Of a stretch of DNA of 64,000 nucleotides, positions 9,801-20,911 are shown piece after piece (position 1 is the first letter of the stretch; the number at the start of each line of letters is the position of its first letter). The translations under genes and the position numbers were made by a program. The notes under the pieces were generated by a model. It searched no databases and was not told where the DNA came from. It saw only the letters and a list, made by a program, of their open reading frames with translations. Source of the DNA: Eriocheir sinensis (taxonomy: Eukaryota; Arthropoda; Malacostraca; Decapoda; Varunidae). Where the stretch lies: NCBI RefSeq assembly GCF_024679095.1, contig NC_066512.1:14096039-14160038 (forward strand), read 5' to 3'.

Positions 9801-10667
9801 CACACCACTCATTCTTATCACCTAGTTTGATACCCTACTTGTCCATCTCACATGCCCCATGTATCTCAGCATTCTGCACTCTTGGCTCCATGTCATCCTC
9901 TCCAACTTGTTGGTTCGTATAGCATAACCGGCCTCACATACATAGAAGTGTTCAATATACCTAGGCTATAATATTATATTTAAGGACTCTTATACGAGGT
10001 ATCGCCCCATACAGAGATGTCGAAGTAAGTCTGTCTGATGGTAGGCTGGCTGACTGCTGTCGGGACCCAAGCCAGCATGCCCTGGGGGTTGTGTGCGGGA
10101 GGAGGAAAGAGGGAAAAGGACAAATGGTGTGTGTGTCATTATCAGGGGTAACCACGGTGGAGTGCAAACACTCAGTAGTTGTAGTCAAGGCTTAATTAAG
10201 TTGATGAGTGGTGTTAGACTGAATGAGCAGGTTTTTTACCACATGTTAGTGGGAACACTTGATAGGTTTTGTTTGTGTGTTGGTGCTACTTGTTTCTTGT
10301 GTTTACATGTTAGTTTATAATTAGACTGAGTTCTAAGTGTTATGAGCGACAATTTAGTCTTGTATGGCTGAATCCTGTCCCTTGACCCTTAATTCATCAT
10401 CAGAATCTTTAAACAAATATATTTACCTTAAGTAATATTCTTAAAGTCACGCTGCCCATATTATTTGGCAGATGATAACCCTGTATGTGATAATGGTGCC
10501 TTATAAGACTTGGTAAATAAACTACTAATTTTACTCTCTGGTTTAAGTGATCAACAATTAATTCTACTTTGAGGTATAATTAACCAACATTATTAAGGAG
10601 TGCCCATGCCAGGCACGACATTAAGAATATTTTTCTGTTGACCAGCAGACTTACTATAGTCAAACCA
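9801..10667. other. No gene or element recognised
   Basis: I find no conserved protein motif, no element end and no tandem repeat. The short open frames near 9,961-10,320 on both strands look random. Confidence 0.5.
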
Positions 10668-10860
10668 TTTCAAAATGTCTGTTGAGGCAGTGGCTTCTGC
10701 AGGTCCTTTCCTCCCTTCTGCTTTGCCACACAGTTCCAATTACCTATTTCCTCTGTTTCCTGTCCCCTCTTTCACAAACTGGGCACCTATAATGCACCCC
10801 TACTTGATTTACATTTCTCAGCCCTGAGCATCTCTTTGTGGCACCACTTAACACTCCCTG
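10668..10860. mobile_element. Relic of the 222-bp palindrome family
   Basis: 'agtcaaaccatttcaaaatg' is followed by 'cctttcctcccttctgcttt' and 'gccacacagttccaa.tacct', matching the left arm of the palindrome at 5,889 with divergence. The complementary arm is not visible. Confidence 0.45.
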
Positions 10861-11630
10861 TGCACAGGGCATAGTTTGTAGCCATTTCTCTTCCACACCA
10901 ACTACCTTCCTGTATATATGATTTCTCAGTAATTACTTATTTGTTGTGCTGTATTAGCTGTTACGTGCTACATCAAGCTGTAATATCTACCCAAGCTGCG
11001 GGTTAATCCAATAAAAAAAAAAAGTGAATGACTAAGTCATGTGTTATTATTCCCAAGCTCCATTGGCAATGGTGAGTACACATTATATAACTGAAGCATA
11101 TTACACATTCATTGAACACAATTAAAACTAACTACCCTAATCAAATTTAACCTAACCTGATCTGACCTAATTGAACTAAATATAAGGTAACCTGGCCTTA
11201 ATGCCTGCTCCCAAAATTAAATAAATGGAAATAAATATGATATCAATTTGCAAAATATACCTGAGGAACAAAAAGAGAAAGAATGACAAGAATTGAACTA
11301 TGAAACAAGAATTGTTGGCTTCAAGATGACCTCAACTGACTAAGAATGACAATTAAAATCTACGCAATGTGACAGGTCAGAATTGAGTCTTGAAAATGAT
11401 TTCTGATGATGAAGGATGACATGATCTACTGAATGACAACAATTGTCTGCTTTGAAAATTACCTCAGCTGAAATAATATTGCATGCATTTAACCTTTTTA
11501 CATCCCTCTCCAACATCCTATTCCATTCGGTCACAACTGTTACCATAATCCCCTTTTCTCTCTTATATACATCACTCAAGTAGCATGTGCTCAATCATAT
11601 CGTCACCCCCCCTTTCACCCATACATGAAT
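10861..11630. other. Unassigned AT-rich sequence
   Basis: Nothing is recognised. It includes a run of 'cctaacctga.c.gacctaa'-type words near 11,140-11,200, loosely similar to CCTAA telomeric words but not a real array. Confidence 0.4.
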
Positions 11631-11639
11631 GTCACACCT

Positions 11640-11955
11640 TTCTTCCCCCCATCAGGCACCCGTGCTCACACCTGCCTCTTCCTTGTCCATCGCCCTTGCC
11701 AGGCCGGCCCCCAGGACTTGCCTCTCCTGAGCTCTGTCAAACCTCTTCCTTAGCTCCCTCATCTCACTCCTCAATGCACGTATTATGCATTCCTGAGCCT
11801 CTAACTTCCTCTCGTACCCACACACATAGCATACGTACGTTGTTCACCTCTAACCCACACCTCTTTGCCGCGCCTGACAACTGCCCCAGTTCTAAAATCT
11901 TGACCGTCGTTATTTCCTGCACGGCAACCTCCTCTCCGGCCAATACTCACTAGTC
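11640..11955 (-). pseudogene. Possible LINE ORF1 N-terminal fragment (zinc motif plus coiled coil)
   Basis: Minus-strand translation over two frames gives a Cys-containing segment (KRCGLEVNNVR, then a further Cys) followed by YERKLEAQECIIRALRSEM and RELRKRFDRAQ, a strong coiled-coil heptad pattern. The layout resembles the zinc-plus-helix start of ORF1 in the esterase LINE at 56.4 kb. There is no RT nearby. The plus-strand frame over the same bases is probably a shadow. Confidence 0.35.
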
Positions 11956-12259
11956 TTCCCCATCTTAGCTTGGCTGTACGGACTTGAGGAAATACTGACT
12001 CGCGGTAGTTTTCGTCTCTGGCGCCGTTTTTTTGCAATCACCTTCCTTGATCCTGATTGGCTGTCTTTTTTGTTTCACTGATTTCCATTGGTTGCATCCA
12101 CTTCAGCTGGTGAGCTGCCCGCCCTCTACCGCCTCACTCGTGAACCATAGGGCTGACCCTTAGCACGCCGCGGCGACCGCGCTGTGCATCGCTGCGGAGG
12201 ACGGTCCTAGCGCGGAGCAAACTTGCGACGCGACCCGTGACTTACAACCGTCTCCGGGG
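11956..12259. other. GC-rich stretch with two CCAAT-type words
   Basis: 'gattggctg' (12,055) and 'cattggttg' (12,089) sit in a relatively CpG-rich 250 bp just upstream of the LINE at 12,260. It could be a promoter or element 5' UTR; no transcript can be inferred. Confidence 0.3.
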
Positions 12260-12319
12260 ATAAGTTACCACCACCTTTGAGCATCCGGCGCCTGGCAGGG
12301 TAAGGGAGTAAAGTTTGTT

Positions 12320-14760
12320 TGCACCAGATGCAGACTGCTTCTTCCTGCTGCTTCAGGTAGTGGGAAGGAGAATCAGGGTGAGCTCGGGTCACTTAGGGAG
12401 TGCATGACCCAGATGTTTAACACTATCGCTGGTCTCAGCAACACAGTGAGATCTATTGATCTAAGATTCAATAATATGGTAAATGATGGTGTCTGTGGCG
12501 GACTGAACGTTCCCCCCTGTTCCCCCCTCTACTGCGCATGCGCCGACCCGCGTTGGCCCGCCCCATTTAAAGAGGGGACCAGCTGGCCCGCATCTACTGC
12601 AGACTGATCGGTCCCCCGACGAGACATCGGTCCCCCCTCCTTATTCTGTCATTTGCATGCCTGTTATTTTCCACTGTGATGTTAGCGGCCCTGTGGAGCG
12701 CTGCTGCGGCGGCAGACCGGGGCGTGAATCCTCATCAACGGTATCAAAACGTACAACTAAAAGCCTTCAGTAAATTGGTTTCCCTTCTTTCTGTATCACT
12801 TGTTGGGGTTATTTCCTAGGCGAGACTGCTGCCACATTAATAATTATGGTCACCAATCCTTTACAAAATACCTTTATATGCTCTAGATTAATATTATGAA
12901 GACTGTAACAACTCCCTTAGGTTAGTATGTTTTGGGAGGCGCCCACCAGGTTACGTTAGGATAGGCTTCCCAACCCCAAAATCCACATGATGAGGCGGGG
13001 GCTCTAGGAAGCCAGCACTCTGCAGATGCGCAATCAACGTAATAAAATTCATAATATTAAAGATGAAGAGCTATAGTCCATGTAGTGATATTCTAAAAGC
13101 TTTACCCCTATATGATGAGCTAGTGCTGATTTAAATAGATAGAGACTGAAGGATGACCAGGCCGGGATTCTGGGAGGCTATTTTGAACTGGTGGACTCTA
13201 GTGGGTAGATCAGGAGTTACAACAAATAGGTCTGAAGGAGCGATTGCAGATTTATTACGAAAGATCTGCCAGTACTTGATTATGATTGATTGATTGATAG
13301 TTTATTGTTGCAGGTAAACAACAAGGGAGAAGGGAGGAACTCACTATGCTTCCATTCAATTTACTCTCTTATGCTTTCATTCACTTAAATTTAAGCACAT
13401 GTAGATAAATTTTATTATCAGGGATACATACAACAAGCATATTTTTCCAAATATAATATAGATACATGCAAGGATATAATGTTTTTTTTTATTCCTGGTG
13501 CTACTTACACATGTATCCTTAGTTGTATAATCACACTCTGTACTGTCTGGGGGTTGGGACGGCATGCTCCTCCCTTTCATGGCATGGCTCAAACCGTTTC
13601 TGATCTTGTAGCAAGACAAAACACACACACACTCAGGAGGGCAGGACTGTCGGCCTTTCACTGCCGCAGGATCACATACACATATAGGAGGGCAGGATTG
13701 CTAGCCTTCTGCTCCTGCTGGGAAGATGAGGTCACAACTTCATGGCTTACATCCTGTACCTATTGTATACAGGTAAAATACCATACTAAAAAAAGGGTGC
13801 GGCTGCTGAGGTGAGGCAGGCGAGCTCGGGACTCGAGGGCACCGTTGCCAGATTATCGTACTCCGAAGCCGCGTAATTACCGGTTTCTGGCTATAACTGT
13901 TGCCAACAAGCACCAATAATTAACCATTTAAACGATATCCATATATGAAGGCAGTTATTTGGGTGATGGAAGCAGTTTAATTATTGGGGCGGAAATCGGC
14001 AAAATAAACTATCAATCAATCAACATAAAAGGCTCAGTACGACAATCTGGTAATGTTGCTCGGGGGGACCGATTTTTCCAGTGTTTTGGAGTGGGCCGAG
14101 TAGCGCATATAAACACAGGTCGGCGCATGCGCAGTAGAGGGGGGAACAGGGGGGAACGTTCAGTCTGCCAGTGTCTTTTCAAGAGATGGTGGCAGGGTTG
14201 TGGGCCCTGATATTCGGACCATTATTAAAGAAGAAGTTTGTGAGTTGAGCGAGAGGGAAAAGAGGAAGGACAGTATCATCAAAGGGCTTGCATTTGGGGA
14301 AAATTTTCAGGACAAATTTAATCCACTTGTTTCCTATTTATGGCCGGAGTGAGTTGAACCATCACACTTGTAGATATTGTGCCTATCTCTGCTTCCTTGG
14401 TGAGAGCCAAGATATCAAACGTCAGGGTGAGGCAAGAGTTACTGTCTAGGTGCAGTAAACTTTCTGGGAGCCAGTTTTCCAACATTTTCATCTCTAGGGA
14501 CCTCACCTACAATCAGCGGGAAGAGCTGCGGAAAAAACGGGCTTTTGCCCAGGCCATGAGGAACTCCCAGCCTGTTAGTTCTTCACACATCTCTAACAAA
14601 AGCTTAGCCTCTGTTGTTTTGCCCAGTCATGAGTCCCCTCATACTCCTCCCACGTCTCACTTAGTTGCGTCCTCTGCCTCTAACCTTAAAGTATGTTCAA
14701 AAGATGGGAACCCTAAAAAAAAACTCATAGAACTTTCTTCTCAGCAAAATCTGAGTAATT
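12320..14760 (+). pseudogene. LINE ORF1, interrupted (PHD tail, coiled coil, RRM-like region)
   Basis: ORF1 proteins bind element RNA. The first piece reads FVCTRCRLL (end of a PHD finger) then MTQMFNTIAGLSNTVRSIDL (coiled coil), broken at 12,495. After the transposon the frame resumes SRDGGRVVGPDIRTIIKEEV and ELSEREKRKDSIIKGLAF, a classic coiled-coil-to-RRM transition. A damaged stretch follows, then VRAKISNVRVRQELLSRC and FISRDLTYNQREELRKKRAF, the C-terminal half of the RRM-like domain. Frameshifts near 14,340 and a stop at 14,348 add to the insertion as inactivating damage. Confidence 0.72.
12496..14170. mobile_element. 1.67-kb TIR DNA transposon inserted in LINE ORF1
   Basis: Inverted ends: left starts TGGCGGACTGAACGTTCCCC, right ends CGTTCAGTCTGCCA after the complementary GC-rich segment. 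The TIRs extend about 50 bp ('ctactgcgcatgcgccgac' inverted). Flanking 7-mers GTGTCTG (12,489-12,495) and GTGTCTT (14,171-14,177) look like a target duplication with one mismatch. The LINE ORF1 frame is continuous across the empty site. No transposase ORF is visible inside, so it is non-autonomous. Superfamily not assigned: the end does not fit the hAT CAGNG rule and 7 bp is unusual. Confidence 0.8.
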
Positions 14761-14859
14761 CTTCTGTAGATAACCTCTTCATTACTTTTGTTCTTTTGAA
14801 TCTCAACTGTTTAATCAATAAAGTTAACTTTTTGGCAGAGTTTGTTTCTAGTCACAGTG

Positions 14860-15089
14860 TAATGCCCAGCGAGCTTCTTTTCTAAATCCTTCCTATTTCT
14901 CAACACAGCCTCTGCGTGTATCGAAATAACACGAGAAATTAATCAAGATCAGGGTATTCCCCGGCTGCCTGGGATTGAACCCGAGACCTGCGTGACGGGA
15001 GAGCCACTCCTTACCGAGTCGGCCAAAGAGGTACCCCACTGGCTAAGTGGATTATGGGAGGCTCGTTCATCAGGCCGTCGCCGCACTAC
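14860..15089 (-). mobile_element. SINE-D copy 1
   Basis: On the minus strand a leader of about 55 nt is followed by 'ggtacctctttggccgactc' (A box) and 'gggttcaatcccaggcagc' (B box), then a body ending in 'gctgggcatta'. This is a tRNA-derived SINE whose sequence starts upstream of the tRNA-like part. It breaks the LINE endonuclease frame at about 14,857. Confidence 0.8.
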
Positions 15090-15289
15090 ACGGCTTTCCC
15101 CCCTATGTAGATTAATTTCTGTGTGTTGACAATATCCCTTTAAGACATAACTCCACAATGTCCCTTTGAGACATACCTCCAACTCTCCCATTTTCTATTA
15201 CCCTCGGAGCATGGGCCATCCTACCTGTTACCCCTTCGGGGAAGCTCAACAGAACTGCAGGAGAGGATACCCACCGCTATGCCACCACT
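15090..15289. other. Spacer between the two SINE-D copies
   Basis: About 200 bp with 'tgtccctttgagacata' repeated in diverged form (15,135 and 15,161). Its origin is unclear; it belongs to neither the LINE nor the 230-bp SINE unit. Confidence 0.4.
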
Positions 15290-15520
15290 GTAATGCCCAG
15301 CGAGCTTCTTTTCTAAATCCTTCCTATTTCTCAACACGGCCTCTGCGTGTATCGAAATAACACGAGAAATTAATCAAGATCAGGGTATTCCCCGGCTGCC
15401 TGGGATTGAACCCGCGACCAGCGTGACGGGAGAGCCACTCCTTACCGAGTCAGCCAAAGAGGTACCCCACTGGCTAAGTGGGTTATGGGAGGCTCGTTCA
15501 TCAGGCCGTCGCCGCACTAC
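15290..15520 (-). mobile_element. SINE-D copy 2
   Basis: A near-identical direct repeat of 14,860-15,089, with few differences ('cgagacctgcg' against 'cgcgaccagcg'). It ends immediately before the LINE frame resumes ('acaacagtattgggg'). The near identity suggests either a dimeric insertion or a local duplication. Confidence 0.82.
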
Positions 15521-18455
15521 AACAGTATTGGGGTATGTTGTGTTTGTGAAACTTGGCCAACTTGCAATGTTTCTGATCCAGTTATCAGTATATCGGGTTA
15601 TAAATTTTTCCGAAATGACTCTCCCTTAAATCTAAGAATTCACTGTGTTGGGATTTACATTCGTGATGATATTAAAGTGGGGAAAACTTATTCAGATCAT
15701 CCAAATACTGTTGGGGTATTTTTGCCTGATTTTGGCATTACTGTATTAGTAGTTTACAGGCCCCCAAGTAATTCTTTGGAAGATAATATTGCTCTTATTT
15801 CATACCTGGAATCTTTCTGTGTTGGTAAAGAATTAATACTGGTTGGTGACTTTAATCTCCCTACTGTTGTCTGGTCCACTGAGGTTCCTTATTGCACTTC
15901 CTCTATTGATATTAGATTTCTAGATTTGTTTTCATCTTTGGGTCTCATGCAGTGGGTTACGCAAAGTACCTATGTCCGGTCTAATAATATACTTGACTTG
16001 GTCTTTACATCTGAAGATGATAGAATTTCCCATGTCGATATAATAGACCCCTTTCCAGGTTGTGACCATTTTCCAGTTTTGTTTGAGTATTTATTTAGTT
16101 CTAATCCAAACATTAATAATGTACATAACAACTTTGACTTTTATAATGGCAACTACACCTTGTTAAACCATCACATTTTGAATTTTGATTGGGATAATGA
16201 ATTCCTTGGCTTAGATATTGAACAATCATATTTAAAATTTAAAAGTTGAATGCTTAATGCCATTCAGCTATTTATTCCAATTAAGAAGCCAACAGGAATC
16301 AGGAAACCTCCTTGGGCAAAATCTATACCTCCTTCTTTAAAACGGCATAAACGACAAGTATGGTTGGAGTATAAGGATGCTTGGACAAAGTTTGGCAGAT
16401 CTTCCCCAATAGCCTTGAGGTTGTGGCATTCTTTTAAGACAATATCTGTTCAATATAAAGATGCTGTCCATCAATCTGTAATTAAATATGAAAGATCTTT
16501 AGTTTCTCCCAGAAATCCTGATGTTAAACGTTTTCACTCCTATCTTCGTAGCAAGAAGGTTCAGCGTCCTACTATTGGACCGCTGTTTGGAGATAATGGC
16601 TGGTGCGCGGACACAATTGACATGGTATATCTTTTTGTTGATGCATTCTCTGGTGTATTTTCTCCTGCTTTATATTTAATATATTTAGTTTTGATATTTT
16701 TAAAATTGAGATTATCCTTTCTAAGCTGAAATCTTCTGCTGGTTGTGGCCCTGATGGTATACCTTCAGTATTTTTAAAGAGATGTGCCCCCTCCATTAGT
16801 TATCCTTTGCTCTTGTTGTACAGAAAATCTCTTTTATCAATGCAAGTCCCATTTGACTGGAAAGATGCTAATGTTATGCCACTGTTCAAAGGTGGAATCC
16901 ATTCTGATCCCCTCAACTATAGACCAGTCAGTTTGACATCAATGTGCTGTAAATCTTTTGAAAGAATAATTGTGTCTCAACTTACTTCTTATTTGGAAGA
17001 TAATAACTTACTTTCACAGCATCAGTATGGTTTTAGATCTGGTAGATCAGTTTTCGAGCAAGTGTTGTGGTATGTCAGTGGATGTGATATTTTTTTATTT
17101 CAAGAAAGCTTTTGATGTTGTTAATCATAGATTATTACTCACAATGCTGTCTAGTATTGGGATTGGGGGGTGTTTGCTGGGATGGCTGAAAGACTATTTG
17201 AGTGGGAGAAAGATGCAAGTAGTTGTCCATGGAAGTAAGAGTTATAGAGCGGATGTAAGCAGTGGTGTTCCCCAAGGGTCTGTAATTATTCCCTTGCTTT
17301 TTCTCATTTACATTAATCATGTTGTTTCAGAACTAAATTGTAAGTTTTGTTTATTTGCTGATGATCTTAAATTATACCTAGCTACTGAAATTTCTAAGTC
17401 TAACCAATTAATTTCTCACAGTATTTTGCAGAGAGACATCAACACTCTCTACAACACAAGCAGCTCTTGGGGTTTATCTTTCTCAGTTGGCAAATGTGCC
17501 AGAATGAACTTTTGTAGGAATTTCCTTTATGCTCCTTCTCCTTTACCATATTTTATTGGAAACCAACCCATACAAGATGTAGATAACTATAAGGATCTTG
17601 GGGTCAGGGTGGATTCCTCCCTAAAGTTTCATTTGCATGTGAGAGAAATCACTGGCAAGGCTGGAGGCATTGGTTACAGTATTCTAAAGGGTACCCTTTG
17701 CAGATCTCCTGATTTCATGAAGACAGTTTTTATCTCACATATTCGCCCTATCTTGGACTTTGCCTCTGTGGTTTGGTTCACTGGTTATACAGGAGACATT
17801 AGGCTTTTAGAAAATGTTCAGAGGAGGTGGACCAAGAAAATTACCGGTTTCCATGATCTGCCATACAGTGAACATCTCGCTAGATTGAGTCTTTATTCCA
17901 TTAAAGGAAGATTGATCAGAGCTGATCTCATTATGGTGTTCAACATTCTGAAAGGGTTTTGTCCGAATCTAGGTCACCTCTTTGTTAGAAATTTCAACAG
18001 AGACACGAGAGGCCACTCCTTTAAGCTTTTTGTTCCTCGTTACAATACTGATGTTCGAGCTCATTTCTTCTCTGTGCGGGTCATTAGCATTTGGAATAAT
18101 TTACCAGAATCAGTTGTTGTGGTGAATTCTGTTAATACTTTCAAACGGCATCTCCACACTTCTCTCAGTCAAATTTTGTATGATTTTGATTGATTTTGGG
18201 TTGTTGAGTATCTCTTTAACTTGTAAACTTGTGTCCTGTGCTGTGCTGTGTCTCCACTCGGGATTGCCAACCTGACTATATTGTCTTGGCACTTACTCAA
18301 GAGTATTATGGCAGTTGTTTGTGTGGTCTTGGTGATGCTGCACATTAGCCAACCACCAGAACATCTAAAGGACAATCTACTTGCTGTCTTGGTTGGAGGC
18401 GTCACCTGATTCTAGATGGGGTTCTCCCCATCTAGGTAAGAAATCTAGGTAAGGT

Positions 18456-19560
18456 TCCCACAGGTCCCCAAGATCATTTAGGGCAGGGGATAGGCATAAC
18501 TCGAAAAGTAGACATTTGCGACGGAAATGAGGTACAAAATCGTGCAATTCTCTAAATCTATCACCAGAAAAACATGAACCACATCAGAAAATCCTTGGTT
18601 GGGTGAAACGGTAAATTGACCGTTTGTTGATGAAGGTGGCGATAAAACAACAACTCTTGCTAGTTTGTGTTTGTGGTTTATGAACCCAGTGTGTTCATTT
18701 TGTAGTCTTTCTATAGTGAGGAAAGTGATCGGCTTAAATAGCTTGTTGAGCCGTGTGTCTTTTTTTAATAGGTACTACTTGTTATGTCTGATTCTCTCTC
18801 TCTCTCTCTCTCTCTCCCAATATTTGTTAATGTCTTGTTGTTTTGGCAAGTGTTTGTTGCATCCATTGTTTTGCTGTGGACTTTGTACAGCACAAGTGCT
18901 TGCATTATTTTGTCTCTTTATTGAGCCAGAGGCCTTCTAGTAGTCATGGAGGTCACAGCATCCCAGGCAGCGGACAGCCTGGGTCTGGTCCCCTTGTCCG
19001 GCACCTTTGCTGCGTCTTCACGGAGAGCAAGAGGGAGCTTTCTTCTTTACTTCTTGGCCTCCGAGAGTGTTTATTTGTCTCCGTGGTTGTTTGTTTCCGG
19101 AGTTTTTGTCTCCTTTGATCTTGTTGGTGACAATTTGATTTTTTCATGTTTAAACATGTCTGGTTTTATTTATTTATTTATTTATTTATTTATTTTTTAT
19201 CCACGTTATCTTGTTGTTCTTTCTCTCAAAGCGGCGACGCTCTGCACACTTCCCTGCTCTGTTCTTTCCCTTCCTTGATGCCCTTTTCTGTGGTGGCTGT
19301 TCTGCAGCATTGTTCTGTCTCTGTTTTCCGCTTCCCATATCCACAAGGTGCTTTTCAGCTGCCTGCTGCATGGTTGCCTCCAGGTTGTCAAGGGCAGCTA
19401 GTTCACTGCTCTGGGTCTATTTTGCCTCAGTTTCTTTGATGCAGTTGTCACAATATTGGGGTTGAAAACCAGTAACGGTGTTGTGCTCTGCTACATTTTA
19501 TGGAATTTGTAGATGCTTTTGGTATTCAGTTTGAAGCATGTTTCTATGAGGCTGTGATCT
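18456..19560. other. Unassigned region with (CT)n and (ATTT)n microsatellites
   Basis: It contains (CT)n at about 18,791-18,817 and (ATTT)n at about 19,164-19,197. Short frames on both strands carry no known domain. It could hold upstream exons or the promoter of the zinc-finger ORF, but I see no conserved evidence. Confidence 0.45.
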
Positions 19561-19985
19561 TTGTCCCAACAGCCACCCCTGGTGCTGGTGCAGCAGCGAG
19601 GGTCTGAGGCGGGTGCCGTGCTGCGTCCTCACTGCCGCGGACTTATGTTGCAGTGGAGGCTGCAGGGCTGGGCGGCAGCCTGAGGGGCCAGGACCAGCAG
19701 GAGCAGCCTGGCGCTGCTGTGAGGATCAGTGCCAGACCATGCACTACAGTACAGTGCAATTCCTTCATCATATATTGTGCCAAAGAAAAAATTCAGTGCC
19801 ATAACTTTGAACAGCACCTTGCAAGCTCTGATCAGGGGTGCTCAGGAGAACCACTACCACCACCACCACCACCTTGCTGCTGGCATCTCCAGCCATTAAG
19901 GAAAGGGAGAGTTTGAGTGAGAGAAGATTTGAGACTGAGAGCAAGTTCACCAGACACAGCCTTGCACTCACTGCTGAAGGGAAGC
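19561..19985 (+). other. Possible 5' leader or upstream exon of the zinc-finger ORF
   Basis: 'tttgtcccaacag' at 19,560-19,572 resembles a splice acceptor. The GC-rich stretch after it includes (CCA)n at about 19,856-19,873. The open frame 19,653-19,916 ends just before the zinc-finger frame opens. No domain was recognised. Confidence 0.3.
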
Positions 19986-20732
19986 ATGAGTGCCAAGAGT
20001 GAGGGAAAAGACTCCCTGGGAAGGGTGACCTCAACAAACACACCCACATACTCTGGTGGAAGACCTCATGAATGCCAAGAGTGTGGCAAAGTGTTCAGAC
20101 ACAAGAGTGCCCTTAACAGACACACCCTTACGCACACTGGTGAAAGACCTCATGAATGCCAAGAGTGTGGCAAAGTGTTTGGTCAGAAGAGTGACCTTAA
20201 TAGACACACCCTTACACACACTGGTGAAAGACCTCATGAATGCCAAGAGTGTGGCAAAGTGTTCACTCAGAAGAGTAACCTTAACACACACACCCTTACA
20301 CACACTGGGGAAAGACCTCATGAATGCCAAGAGTGTGGCAAAGTGTTCACTCAGAAGAGTCACCTTAACACACACACCCTTACACACACTGGTGAAAGAC
20401 CTCATGAATGCCAAGAGTGTGGCAAAGTTTTCAGACACAAAAGTAACCTCAACACTCACACCCTTACACACACTGGTGAAAGACCTCATGAATGCCAAGA
20501 GTGTGGCAAAGTGTTCACTCAGAAGAGTCACCTTAACACTCACACCCTTACACACACTGGTGAAAGACCTCATGAATGCCTTGAGTGTGACAGAAGGTTC
20601 TTTTCTAAGTCTGCATTGAACAGCCACGTTGTCACACACTCTGATCTGAGAGAGTTCAAGTGTGATGTTTGTCTAAAACATTTCAAGACCAAGCAGAATA
20701 TTGCCAGGCACATGAAGATCCACTTCCCCTGA
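19986..20732 (+). CDS. C2H2 zinc-finger array protein, eight fingers
   Basis: Predicted DNA-binding nuclear protein of about 248 aa from the ATG at 19,986. Eight C-x2-C-x12-H-x3-H fingers occupy residues ~29-247. Fingers 1-6 share the frame HECQECGKVF....L..HTLTH with TGERP linkers. Fingers 7 (CLECDRRF) and 8 (CDVCLKHF) are more diverged and close the protein. Among fingers 1-6 the residues vary only at helix positions -2, -1, 3 and 6. The sequence over the ATG (19,983-20,068) reads in another frame as an older finger (KHECQE, stop, GKGDLNKHTH), so the true N-terminus is uncertain and an upstream exon may exist. No KRAB, BTB or ZAD domain is seen. A broken paralogue follows at 20,912. Confidence 0.72.
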   Translation: MSAKSEGKDSLGRVTSTNTPTYSGGRPHECQECGKVFRHKSALNRHTLTHTGERPHECQECGKVFGQKSDLNRHTLTHTGERPHECQECGKVFTQKSNLNTHTLTHTGERPHECQECGKVFTQKSHLNTHTLTHTGERPHECQECGKVFRHKSNLNTHTLTHTGERPHECQECGKVFTQKSHLNTHTLTHTGERPHECLECDRRFFSKSALNSHVVTHSDLREFKCDVCLKHFKTKQNIARHMKIHFP

Positions 20733-20911
20733 GGTGTTGTGTGGTGCTGCTGTATGTGGTGGCGGTGGAGGACAGTGTTTGGCAACCCCGCCCTGGCTGA
20801 AGAACAAGACGAAAGAGAAGATGAAGAGAGAAAGACAGACGTGGAGAAACAACAAGAACACAAAAGAAAGAAAGGAATGAAAAGACTAGTGAAAGAAAGA
20901 CAGTGACCTAA

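Larger units (their letters stand above)
14785..18193 (+). pseudogene. LINE ORF2: apurinic-type endonuclease plus reverse transcriptase
   Basis: ORF2 nicks the target and reverse-transcribes the element RNA. The endonuclease begins LNLNCLINKVNFLAEF (14,796), is cut by the SINE insert, and resumes at 15,527 with VCETW, VVYRPPS, LVGDFNLPTVVW and the terminal CDHFP (usually SDH). A stop at 16,247 separates the linker. The RT shows FDWKDANVMPLFKGG, NYRPVSLTSMCCKSFERIIV, FKKAFDVVNH, SSGVPQGSVI and FADDLKLYL (catalytic Asp pair). Frame breaks lie near 16,680 and 17,080. The C-terminal region runs to a stop at 18,191. Inactive. Confidence 0.88.
12260..18455 (+). mobile_element. CR1/L2-group LINE with PHD/coiled-coil ORF1, split by three insertions
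   Basis: One LINE can be followed across the region after removing a TIR transposon (12,496-14,170) and a SINE-bearing insert (about 14,858-15,520). ORF1 pieces lie at 12,320-12,495 and 14,171-14,760, ORF2 at about 14,785-18,193. The 3' UTR ends at 18,455 with the short repeated tail 'atctaggtaag', a style typical of CR1/L2 elements rather than poly-A. The 5' boundary is set by the phrase 'tttgagcatccggcgcctgg', shared with the PHD fragment at 7,530. Confidence 0.8.

Noticed and set aside
11585..11953. 122-codon plus-strand Pro/Ser-rich frame
   Set aside because: Low-complexity shadow; the minus strand gives a better coiled-coil pattern resembling LINE ORF1.
20031..20639. 202-codon minus-strand frame over the zinc-finger array
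   Set aside because: Antisense shadow of the repeated C2H2 fingers; its periodicity is that of the fingers.
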